Below are positions 36,601 through 45,614 of a DNA stretch of 64,000 nt, one piece after another. A model generated the notes under the pieces. The model was not told the DNA's origin and did not search any database. It saw only the letters and a list, made by a program, of their open reading frames with translations. Origin of the DNA: Manduca sexta (Eukaryota; Arthropoda; Insecta; Lepidoptera; Sphingidae); assembly GCF_014839805.1 (NCBI RefSeq), contig NC_051118.1, positions 4,642,391-4,706,390 of the forward strand, given 5' to 3'. Within the stretch, counting starts at the first letter, position 1. Each line of letters begins with the position of its first letter. A program made the position numbers and the translations under genes.

Positions 36601-39600
36601 TTCATTTCAAAATGGCTGTACTTTTTAAAAAAATAATCATTTTCTACGTATTTCGTGGATTTCTGTCGTTTGTACTCCCTTGTTTCGGATTGTACTATGT
36701 TATAGAGAGATTTGTACCTCTGAGGGACGTATTCGTCCATCATATTCAGCTATAAAATCATCACAATGATGATTTATTTAAAATGGCCGTATTTGGAAGA
36801 AAATATTAATTTTCTAGGAATTTCGTGAATTTCCATCGTTTGTACTCCCTTGTTTCGGATTGTACCATGTTAGAGAGGGATTTTACCTCTGAGGGGCGTC
36901 TTCAGTCTTCAGTCGTCTTCTTTCAGCTATAAAATCATTAAAATGATGGTTGACTTGAAAATGCCGCGAGTTTATGTTACTACACAAGGCGGTGATTGAC
37001 AAAACTCTCAGTACACCATATCTCTTGTCCCTATAAGGTACAAACAAAATAAAAAACGGTACAATCCGATACTGACCTAGTATAATTTTAAACTCACTTG
37101 CCAACTTCAAACAGGTTAAAAAACAATTTATATAGGTAATAAAGTTAATGAAAAGTATAGTAAACAAAGAAGCCAGCTCGGGCTGGCAGGAAAGAACAAA
37201 TAAAATGATGTATATGTTATTTTTAAATAAATAATAAGGGAGAAACGCGTCGTGATCCTCACCGGTGAGGACAATAAAAGTCCTAACCTAGCTAACCTAC
37301 CAGCCTTTCACTAGCTTCTTAAGCGATGACTACACGAAGAAGAAAGGCAGAAAGAAACTCCGGGCTTTATTTTTTGTCATCAATTGTCCATTAAATCTTT
37401 TATAATATTATTTTTAAATATATATATTTTTGAATAAGTCTTTTGTATACAAAGTCTGATTAATTATATAAGCTAATATACGCACATCACCGTAAAAGTG
37501 GAGAAAATCCACCTAAAAGTATTTAACAACAATTAAAAATTAACGAAAAAAAACAGTAATACTATAAAAATAATTGTAAGAAAAAATTAAACCGCCTTCA
37601 AAAACCACTCAAAACCAAAAAATAATTTCACATAACAAGTATATATTGGATACCAATTTTGGAGTCGGTGCCTAATTAAAATTGCTAGTTAGCTATATTT
37701 GTTGCATAGTCCATCTATGAGCTAAATTTCTTTCAAATCAATTAAAAGGAGTAGGTTTGCGTGTACTACAACATACACAGTGAAAGGTGTAATACCAAGC
37801 ACATGTATGGTGTTTCATCTTTTCGAGGCAGGAGTGTAATACACCCACATTTGACCAGCTATATGTAACAGGGGAAGAATTTGGGTAGTGTACAGTTCAC
37901 AAATTTAAATATTTCCTTAATAGTTTTCATTTGCTGTGCTGCGGCGATGTGTTTATCTCCGGTGACAATCTGACTTGCTGACTTTGTACGCTGGCAGCAC
38001 ATTGTTTTCGTATATTCGTTAATGTATTTATCTAGTAACTAGCAATTTTAATTAGGCACCGAATCCAAAATTGGTATCCAATATATACTTGTTATGTGAA
38101 ATTATTTTTGGTTTTGAGTGGTTTTGAAGGCGGTTTAATTTTTGTTAAAATTATTTTTTATTTTGCTTTTTGTGTTAGTAAAAAGTAGACCGTCTCAATG
38201 GCATAGTTGTGTTTCGCTCACGATACGACTATCGCGCTGAGGAGTTACACCTCTGAGTACCACTGAAAAGGGGAAAAGGTGTGATGCTATATATATATGT
38301 ATGTAAGAAGTAGATTCAAGCAAACCTAACGCAAAAACACAACTGATATTATTTGGCTCACAGTACAACTATTACGCTGTGGTGTTACACCTCTGCCTAC
38401 CCCTGAAAAGGGGAAAGGTGTGATGCTATATATATATGTATATGTATGTATGTAAGAAGTAGAGTCAACTAAACCCAACGCAAAAACACAACTAATGTGT
38501 TTCGCTCGCAGTACGACTATCACGCTGTAATGTTACACCTCTGCCTACCCCTGAAAAGGGGAAAAGGTGTGATGCTTTTATATATGTATGTAAGAAGTAG
38601 ATTCAAGCAAACCTAACGCAAAAACACAACTGTTATATTTGGCTCACAGTACTACTATCGCTGTGGTGTAACACCTCTGCCTACCCCTGAAAAGGGTAAA
38701 AGGTGTGATGCTACATATATGTATGTATGTAAAAAGGGGAGTCAATTAAACCCAACCCAAAAACACAACCGATATATTTCGATCATACTATAACTATTGC
38801 GCTGTGGTGTTACACCTCTGCCTGCCCCTGAAAAGCGGAAAATGTGTGATGCTATATGTATGTATGTATGTAAGACCTGACACGGGAAAAGATGTTATGC
38901 TATATGTATAAGTATGTGAGAAGTACAGTCAACCAAACTCAATGCAAAAACATAACTAAATACGTCACAGGAAAGCTAAATTACCGATTTCGTTTTCTTG
39001 GACGACATAATTATTCTAGTTTTTTTTTAATTTTAAAACCAAACTACCGAAGCGATCTTGAAAAAAAATTGATGGGACCAATCTGGAGAGAAATTTTTTC
39101 GAATAAAAAAAGAATTTTCCAAATCGGTTCATAAATGAGCGAGTTCTGAGGTCATAAACATACAAAAAAAATTCACGTCGAATTGATAACCTCCTCCTTT
39201 TTTGAAGTCGGTTAAAACGTTTATAAAAACTATGAAACAGTGTACAGCGTGCATACGCCTACATTTACAAACATAATTTTGTTGTTTTACATTTCATATT
39301 TTGACATAGATCATACATACATACATGCATAATATATATTATAGCATCACACCTTTATCCCTTTTTAAGGGATAGACAGAAGTGTAACACCATAGCGCGA
39401 TAGCTATACTGTGATCGAAATATTATCAGTTGTGTTTTTGATTTAAGTTTGCTTGAATCTACTTCTTACATACATATATATAGCATCACACCTTTTCCCC
39501 TTTCAGGGGTAGGCAAAGGTGTAACATTTCAGCGCGATAGTCGTATTGTAAGCGAAACATAACTACGCCATCGAGACAGTATATTTTATAGTACAAGTCC

Positions 39601-42600
39601 ATCTAGCTTAACCAGCAATTTCAATTAGACACCGACTCCAAAATTCGTATCCAGTATATACCTGTTATGTGAAATTTTTTTGGTTTTGAGTGGTTTTGAA
39701 GGCCGTTTATTTATTTTTATATTATTAAATTATTTTTATTTTCAAAACAGCTCGAGCAACATAATCCTTATTGTGGTAACTAATTAGCAACAAATTCCTA
39801 CATTACGACTTATCAAATAAGTATAAGTTTCGTGAGTCCATGCTAGCTTGATATCAAGATAGCAGTGGTAGCTTTTTTTTCTAAACGGCTGGAGCAAAAA
39901 AATCGAAATAGTGGTAACTAATTAGCAACAAATTAGCAACAAATTCCTACATTACGTCTGATCAAATAAGTATAAGTTTCGTTAGGGTCCATGCTAGCTT
40001 GATATCAAGAGAGCAGTGGTAGCTTTTTTTTCTAAACAGCTTGAGCAACAAAATCGAAATAATGGTAACTAATTAGCAACAAATTAGCAACAAATTCCTA
40101 CATTACGTCTGATCATATAAGTATGAGTTTCGTGAGTGTCCATGCTAGCTTGATATCAAGATAGCAGTGGTAGTTTTTTTTTCTAAACGGCTTGAGCAAC
40201 AAAATCGAAATAGTGGTAACTAATTAGCAACAAATTAGCAACAAATTCCTACATTACGTCTGATCAAATAAGTATAAGTTTCGTGAGGGTCCATGCTAGC
40301 TTGATATCAAGATAGCAGTGGCAGCTTTTTTCTAAACGGCTTGAGCAAAAATCGAAATAGTGGTAACTAATTAGCAACAAATTAGCAACAAATTCCTACA
40401 TTACGTCTGATCAAATAAGTATAAGTTTCGTTAGGGTCCATGCTAGCTTGATATCAAGATAGCAGTGGTAGCTTTTTCTAAACGGCTGGAGCAAAAATCG
40501 AAATAGTGGTAACTAATGAGCAACAAATTAGCAACAAATTCCTACATTACGTCTGATCATATAAGTATAAGTTTCGTTATGGTCCATGCTAGCTTGATAT
40601 CATGATAGCAGTGACCGGTTTTTTTTTTCTAAACGGCTGGAGCAACAAAATCGAAATAGTGGTAACTAATTAGCAACAAATTAGCAACAAATTCCTACAT
40701 TACGTCTGATCAAATAAGTATAAGTTTCGTGAGGGTCCATGCTAGCTTGATATCAAGATAGCAGTGGTAGCTTTTTTTTCTAAACGGCTTGAGCAAAAAA
40801 ATCGAAATAGTGGTAACTAATGAGCAACAAATTAGCAACAAATTCCTACATTACGTCTGATCATATAAGTATAAGTTTCGTTATGGTCCATGCTAGCTTG
40901 ATATCATGATAGCAGTGACCGGTTTTTTTTCTAAACGGCTGGAGCAACAAAATCGAAATAGTGGTAACTAATTAGCAACAAATTAGCAACAAATTCCTAC
41001 ATTACGTCTGATCATATAAGTATAAGTTTCGTGAGTGTCCATGCTAGCTTGATATCAAGATAGCAGTGGTAGTTTTTTTTTCTAAACGGCTTGAGCAACA
41101 AAATCGAAATAGTGGTAACTAATTAGCAACAAATTAGCAACAAATTCCTACATTACGTCTGATCAAATAAGTATAAGTTTCGTTAGGGTCCATGCTAGCT
41201 TGATATCAAGATAGCAGTGGTAGCTTTTTTTCTAAACTGCTGGAGCAAAATAATCGATATAGTGGTAACTAATTAGCAACAAATTAGCAACAAATTCCTA
41301 CATTACGTCTGATCATATAAGTATAAGTTTCGTTAGGGTCCATGCTAGCTTGATATCAAGATAGCAGTGGTAGCTTTTTTCTAAACGGCTTGAGCAAAAA
41401 ATCGAAATAGTGGTAACTAATTAGCAACAAATTAGCAACAAATTCCTACATTACGTCTGATCATATAAGTATAAGTTTCGTTATGGTCCATGCTAGCTTG
41501 ATATCATGATAGCAGTGGTAGCTTTTTTTTCTAAACGGCTTGAGCAAAAAAAATCGAAATAGTGGTAACTAATTAGCAACAAATTAGCAACAAATTCCTA
41601 CATTACGTCTGATCATATAAGTATAAGTTTCATTATGGTCCATGCTAGCTTGATATCATGATAGCAGTGACCGGTTTTTTTTCTAAACGGCTTGAGCAAC
41701 AAAATCGAAATAGTGGTAACTAATTAGCAACAAATTAGCAACAAATTCTAAAATATATTTGGTTTAATTCTGCTAAGTTACTACTGCTACCTTGACAGAG
41801 CTATGGGAAAGTCTTTTTGTTTGAGGTATCAAGACTACAAATTTATTATTTTCCTAATAAAAATATAATATTATTGTTTGAGACGAAGAAAGCCAGAAAA
41901 AGTAAATTATTTTGGACGAGATATATTTTTAAAAAGTAGACTAGTATAATATTTTGAATTTAGATGTAGGAAAACAAAATTTAGCGAAATTAAAATAGAA
42001 ATACTATAAAACTCTGGGCAGGACAAAGGCAATTATTTACTTCGGGGAAATATATAGCGGAACTTTTGCTTCGAAAAAGCTCTTTTACAAGAGCGAGAAA
42101 AAGCAATTGAATAATATTTTACAATGTTATCTACATTTCATTTCACATTTGATAGTAAGACTTTTATTTTGTACCTCATTTTAATGTTCTAAGTTTCCAT
42201 AGTTGAATGTGGAACAGTTTCTTTACATGAATTTATTATTTTCAGTTTTAAAATTGCAACGACGATGGAAAAGCTTAAGAAGTTGCTATTGCAGGGAGAG
42301 AAAGAAGAAGAGGAGCCAGAAAAACAGTTCAGATGCTTCATTTCACAAAGAATATCTTTATTTTTCTCAGATGTCATTTTTAAATTCTATTCATAGGGGA
42401 TTTAAATTTGAGCCACCTCCGAACAGTACTCCACAAGTTACAAAGAAGGTTATACCAATAGTTAGTATGGAGGTGACACCGCATGACGAAGCTAGTAGTC
42501 AGAAGTCAGATGAAGATGACGCGAAAGAAATGGTGCATGACCATGATCTCAATTTCATACATTCGTTATTGCCGCATTTTAAGAAAGTTCCTGATGAGTA

Positions 42601-42763
42601 TAAATTAGATCTTCAGTCGGAGATTTTAGAGAAACTTAAAAAGTATGTCAATTATAACTGGGCAAAAAATAACAACAAAAAATCGCACCAATATGGACAT
42701 TACTCAAATAATCCTTCTGCGGCAGTGGAAACAGATTCAGACTATAATTTTGAAGAAGAATAG
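27661..42763 (+). CDS. MADF-BESS domain protein, gene 1 (two exons, giant intron)
   Basis: Exon 1 is 27661-27904 and exon 2 is 42246-42763. They join at phase 1 (G|TT) to give 253 aa. MADF-BESS proteins (the Adf-1/Dip3/Stwl type in flies) are nuclear DNA-binding regulators. MADF is a Myb/SANT-like three-helix fold and BESS mediates protein contacts. Seen: an acidic N-terminus EEQDDGEYIDSSDNGD; then MADF (about residues 25-115) with RFIEAIKNNPAIWD, SWERICAKV and, across the junction, KLQRRWKSLRSCYCRE; a linker; then BESS (about residues 175-215) with HDLNFIHSLLPHFKKVP and DLQSEILEKLKKYV. The intron falls inside MADF. Its 14.3 kb is filled by a foldback transposon (28379-41802), yet the exons remain open, so the gene is probably still spliced. 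The paralogue at 51124-52521 has a 0.63-kb intron at the identical site. Target genes are unknown. Confidence 0.88.
28370..28378. repeat. Target-site duplication of the foldback element, left copy
   Basis: ATGGGAAAG immediately precedes the terminal sequence AGCTCTGTCAAGG. It is identical to 41803-41811. Confidence 0.85.
28430..29690 (+). repeat. Left-arm tandem array, about 149-bp unit, 8 copies plus a partial
   Basis: Each unit has GAATTTGTTGCTAATTTGTT, TAGTTACCACTATTTCGATT, the linker GCCGTTTAGAAAAAA, then CTTGATATCAAGCTAGCATG and ATACTTATTTGATCAGACGT. Copies start near 28433, 28580, 28729, 28878, 29028, 29178, 29329 and 29480, and a shortened last one near 29627. Variants alternate between ACCGGTCACTGC and GCTACCACTGC in the linker. 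It is the mirror of 39775-41755. Confidence 0.93.
29690..30200 (+). repeat. Left-arm mosaic segment of the foldback element
   Basis: It begins ACGGCCTTCAAAACCACTCA and includes two copies of a ~140-bp unit with TCTCGATGGCGTAGTTATG, TACGACTATCGCG and AAAAGGTGTGATGCTATA. It ends near ATGCACGCTGTACACTG. The inverted partner is 39225-39735. The unit start resembles the A-box region of tRNA-derived SINE heads (compare 53130-53365), so the unit may be SINE-derived. Confidence 0.8.
30210..30890 (+). repeat. Inner-arm unique segment, left copy
   Basis: It is inverted relative to 36885-37560 over its length. It contains GCCAGCCCGAGCTGGCTTC (hairpin), CCTCACCGATGAGGA (near-palindrome), AAAGCCCGGAGTTTCTTTC and CTTATAGGGACAAGAGATAT. 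No intact coding frame exists. The right copy has CCTCACCGGTGAGGA, a perfect palindrome. Confidence 0.8.
30890..32971 (+). repeat. Core tandem array, about 168-bp unit, left side
   Basis: About 12 units of CAGAGGTACAATCCCTCTGT, ACAATCCGAAACAAGGGAGT, ACAAACGATGGAAATCCACG, AAATACGTAGAAAATGATTA, CCATTTTCAAATGAATAAT and GATTTTATAGCTGAATATGA. The inverted counterpart is 35620-36890 (8 units). The last stretch before the gap (31907-32971) is repeated after it. Confidence 0.9.
32972..33471. other. Scaffold gap of exactly 500 N
   Basis: A round-number run of N is a placeholder and not a measured length. The sequence ending at 32971 (AGTGGCACAAAACA) and that starting at 33472 (TAACATAGTACAATCC) belong to two copies of one ~1.06-kb segment (31907-32971 and 33472-34532). 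This suggests overlapping contig ends that were never merged. Confidence 0.95.
33472..34532 (+). repeat. Second copy of the segment that ends at the gap
   Basis: It is collinear with 31907-32971, unit by unit, including rare variants: AACGGGAAAGTACAAACG with ATACTTAG in the first unit, GACGGAAATGCACGAAA in the fourth, and GAAGGAAATCCACG with GATAGAGGCAAACATTC in the last. Differences are mostly one- or few-base indels. Confidence 0.85.
34532..35235. repeat. Core inverted repeat enclosing a degraded reverse-transcriptase fragment
   Basis: AAAGGTTATTAATTAAGGTT near 34577 through GTTCTTGGTTAAATTTATG and CATTTGCGCAAA is inverted at about 35110-35220. In the loop at about 34870-34950, one plus frame reads PIFKGGDKTNPGN, stop, RSIAVLPVLKKTF. 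That is the conserved PIFKKGDK-NYRPI block of non-LTR reverse transcriptases, already broken by stops. The rest of the core has no coding potential. The RT piece is a passenger fragment and not the element's own enzyme. Confidence 0.7.
35620..36890 (-). repeat. Core tandem array, about 168-bp unit, right (inverted) side
   Basis: Eight units of TTTCGTGGATTTCCATCGTT, TGTACTCCCTTGTTTCGGAT, ACAGAGGGATTGTACCTCTG and GCTATAAAATCATCA, the reverse complement of 30890-32830. The unit nearest the core (35640-35800) carries the same private variants as 32640-32830, so the two arrays pair in register from the core outward. Confidence 0.9.
36885..37560 (-). repeat. Inner-arm unique segment, right copy
   Basis: Reverse complement of 30210-30890, with the same hairpin GCCAGCTCGGGCTGGC at about 37170-37186. 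Confidence 0.8.
37580..38150. mobile_element. Small inverted-repeat element nested in the right arm
   Basis: TTAAACCGCCTTCAAAAACC at about 37588, through ACCAATTTTGGAGTCGGTGC to AAAATTGCTAGTTAG, is inverted at about 38040-38145 (CTAGCAATTTTAATTAGGC to GAAGGCGGTTTAA). The arms are about 105 bp and the centre about 350 bp, with no coding frame. The counterpart position in the left arm lacks the insertion. Confidence 0.75.
38165..38940 (+). repeat. Minisatellite, about 130-145-bp unit, five to six copies
   Basis: Each unit has GTGGTGTTACACCTCTGCCT, ACCCCTGAAAAGGGGAAAAG, GTGTGATGCTATATATATGT, a TATG/TATA run and CAAACCTAACGCAAAAACAC. The last copy is abbreviated. The CCCCTGAAAAGGGG core is an imperfect palindrome. 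The same unit occurs twice in each outer arm. Confidence 0.85.
38955..39220 (-). repeat. Dispersed repeat ending in the AACCGACTTCAAAAAAGGAGG motif
   Basis: On the minus strand it starts TTAACCGACTTCAAAAAAGG, and it runs through GAACCGATTTGGAAAATTC and ATTGGTCCCATCAATTTTTT to CGAAATCGGTAA. It is a very common repeat type in Lepidoptera as I recall. A degraded relative is at 54635-54890. Confidence 0.6.
39225..41802 (-). repeat. Right outer arm of the foldback element
   Basis: It is inverted relative to 28379-30200 and has about 13 tandem units (39775-41755) against 8 on the left. The terminal 160 bp are nearly identical to the left end after inversion. Confidence 0.92.
41803..41811. repeat. 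Target-site duplication of the foldback element, right copy
   Basis: ATGGGAAAG follows the terminal CCTTGACAGAGCT and is identical to 28370-28378. Confidence 0.85.
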
Positions 42764-42803
42764 AATACACTTATTGTGAAAATGTAAGAAAAATTGATTT
42801 ACA

Positions 42804-42809
42804 AATAAA
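42804..42809 (+). terminator. Poly(A) signal of MADF-BESS gene 1
   Basis: AATAAA lies 41 bp after the stop of exon 2. The SLC9C1 start codon is only 90 bp further on, so the two genes are packed tightly. Confidence 0.6.
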
Positions 42810-42899
42810 CTTTATTAAAAGAAAACTTTTTACTTTCCCCTCATAATTTTGGTTGTTTTCCAGCTAACATAATTAACTAGTCATGCAGTCTATTTGGCC

Positions 42900-45614
42900 A
42901 TGCCTTCAAAAATGGCATTGGCTATAATACTATTACTCGTATTTAAATTATGTTCGGCAAATATAACATTATTAAAAGAGACTAAACAAATAAATTCTTC
43001 GGAAGATGAGATACGATTTGACGATCCCAGCCGACCGACACTCGGATACCCTACTTCTCTAGGTTTCTTGTTTATATCAGCTACGTTACTAGTCGGTGTT
43101 ATAGTCAGATCGATTATGCTATGGTTGAAATTGTGTGTTCCGTATCGAGTGATAATGTTCTTTCTTGGAGGCCTCGCTGGGATTTGCGCCAACCGCTTCC
43201 CCGCCTTCAAACCTGTCGTATACATTTGCTATATTGACGTTGACGTGCTATTAATCACCTTCCTACCAATTCTGATCTTTAGCACGTCGTACAGTGTGGA
43301 TTATCACTCTTTTTGGAGGAGTTTCCCTCAAATTTTACTGGTTGGAGTACCAGGAGCTTTGCTAACAGCATTGACTGCGGCCTTCATGGCTTATTATTTG
43401 ATAGAATCATCCTGGAATTTTTCTACGGCTATTCTGTTTGGGATAATATGTTCTCCTATATACCCTATGGAGGTTGTTAAGCAGTTAAAAGAACTTTCTA
43501 GAGGGAAATATATTGGCGTCCTGTTGCTTGGTGAAGGATTGATTGGAGATGCAACGGCTATGATCGAATTTACTGCTGTTTTTGGGTATCTAGCATTAGC
43601 GTTAACTGAAGCTTCGCAAATATGCATATTACTCCTAAGATATGCTGGTGGTGGGATCCTTTTGGGGCTTGTCATGGGTAAAATAATCGGTTGTGTGCTC
43701 TCAATAACTTACTACGATATTCTATGTGCAGTAACTGTAACGATTTCTGGGGCTTACCTGACTTACTATATCGGAGAGAAGTTCCTATACGTTTCTGGGT
43801 TACTAGGAACTGTTATAGCAGGAGTGTTAGTCAGTAACAAGAAGTCCACAGTTGCTGGAGACGTGGAGCAGGTAGTAGCACATTTCTGGACCATTATGGC
43901 CCACGCTGCTAATACTTTGGTGTTCACGATGGTTGGTGTGGTCATTTTTGAGAAAGTCAGTTATGTGATCAGCGTACGACAAGTTTCGCTTGTGTTTGTT
44001 ACGTATACTACGGTTTATTGTTCGAGGTAAGTGTTTATAATGTCCATACGCTCCTAAAAGAGTAAATAGGCGATAAATTCATGATAAATATTTTAGGTTG
44101 ATGGTGTACTCAATAATGACTCCAATTCTCCGTCATGTCGGCTATGGGATGACTTGGCAGCATTGTATGGCGTGTGTTTGGGGAGGGCTCCGAGGACCTT
44201 TGTCTTTATGCCTTGCTCTTATTGTTCTTCAAACTCCTGCTGTTGCTGATGCAGGCGAGGTAAGCTTGCTTGTTGACTATATATCGAATGATACTCAAGA
44301 TTTCGTTTCTATGTAGGATATAGGATTTTATTGTATGCTTTTTTAATACCTCCACTTCAACAAAATTAGGTAACATTTTATAGATATGTAGAGAATACTA
44401 GGAACCTTACGATTACATTACAGGTTTTTTTATGATTTGTACGACATTTTATTAGCTACGTATAGAACAGCAGATGACCATGGAGACAGTACTGTAGTAA
44501 AAGAAAGAAAATATCTTATTCTTGAAATTGCATACTAACGCAAGCTAAGTAGATAAATCTGTATCACTAAAAACACATTAATGTTATTACTGTAAAGACT
44601 CGTCGGCAGGAAATAGCTCTTTTTGAACTTTCATCCCTAATTAGTCACAGAGTCTAAGTTAATTCCTTAATGAATGAAACCAGAAAACTAGTAAGACCTC
44701 ATTAAAATGCATAATTACAGATATTTATAATCCAAACCGCGGGTCTTGTGATCTTATCTCTCCTTATAAATGCAACAACCATGCAAAAGGTGCTCAAGAT
44801 ATTGGGATTAGCTGAGATATCCTTAGCAAAGAAAGCTAACATGACGAACTGCGTGAAAAGAATTATGACAACGAGAGATCGTTGCATCTCCATGCTTAAG
44901 ATGGATAAGTTTCTAGCTGATGCTAATTGGGACTTGGTTATGGAAGGTGAAGAATTTGTTAAATAAATAGATCTAATAATTCAATTTAATAGTTTTACCT
45001 TATAGGATATAAGTCTTGTATCGAAAAAATCAGCAGCTACGAAAGAGTTTCGGGACCGCCTCGTCTAGATTCCTTATAAGTATGTGTGAGCTTTAGTGGT
45101 CATAATATTTATTGATTTATCTTATACATGTTTCGAAATACCAATATTTGTTGCCCTAAGCTTTAAACCTTCAAACTTATCTTTGAAGTGGATAGGCATT
45201 AGATATTTAGATAATACTTAACAATTCGTGTTTGTTCCTGCCTATCTTCTATATTTCGTATCTAAAGGAACTAATGCTATGATCTTGGAAAATAATTTCA
45301 TCATGGTCATACATTTATGTTTTAACTCACGCTAGAGGTAGCTGGATGTTTTTTTTTTTCAATAAAAGCAGTATTTGTCTTGGCTGATTAAACTGATCAT
45401 GTAATACACTTATTTCAAGATTGAATTGATTAAAGATATCAAATTTTCCCTTTCCAGGAACAACAATTAAACACCCGTACCAAATACAAATATCAGGTCG
45501 TGATGAAGACAGTGATGATGATACTTACATGGGGTACCGGTATACCACTTGTCCAGATTGCGAACGAGAGATACCCAACGAGCCGACAAAGAAAGAGTTT
45601 GCTGAAATGATGAG
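42900..45614 (+). other. SLC9C1 exons 1-4: exchanger (NHE) transport domain
   Basis: About residues 1-557. Hydrophobic helices begin at residue ~48 (LGFLFISATLLVGVIV). The ion-binding helix reads GEGLIGDATAMIEF: Glu212 and Asp217 match the Glu and Asp of the NHE1 ESLLND motif, but the Asn of the ND pair is Gly216. The later signature WGGLRGPLSLCLAL (Arg408) matches the WGGLRGA helix of NHEs. Exon 3 encodes the last helix, IIQTAGLVILSLLINATTM, followed by a cytosolic linker rich in Lys and Met. Confidence 0.85.

Larger units (their letters stand above)
28379..41802. mobile_element. Giant foldback (long inverted-repeat) transposon in a gene intron
   Basis: The terminal 160 bp at 28379 (AGCTCTGTCAAGGTAGCAGT...) are an almost exact inverted complement of the terminal 160 bp ending at 41802. 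A perfect 9-bp direct duplication (ATGGGAAAG) flanks them. The outer arms are built of a ~149-bp tandem repeat (28430-29640 and 39775-41755, inverted). They continue as inverted mosaic sequence (29690-30200 with 39225-39735). Inner arms pair 30210-30890 with 36885-37560, then a ~168-bp tandem repeat (30890-32830 with 35620-36890, inverted). A core at 34385-35620 follows. No transposase frame is visible. Long composite arms with internal tandem repeats and a 9-bp duplication resemble foldback elements; a 9-bp duplication also fits Mutator-like transposases. The element is 13.4 kb as assembled but contains a 500-N gap with duplicated flanks, so the true size is probably near 11.9 kb. Confidence 0.9.

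Noticed and set aside
28430..41755. Regular repeats that could be mistaken for a CRISPR array
   Set aside because: Units of about 149 and 168 bp are contiguous with no unique spacers, sit in inverted arms, and the genome is eukaryotic.
42894..42899. TTG start for SLC9C1 at 42894
   Set aside because: ATG at 42900 is six bases downstream and in frame; non-ATG initiation is not needed.
44947..44966. Stop codon TAA after GGTGAAGAATTTGTTAAA as a true end of the exchanger
   Set aside because: The donor G|GTGAAG at 44946 joins to 45458 with matching phase and restores family-like sequence, so the stop is intronic.
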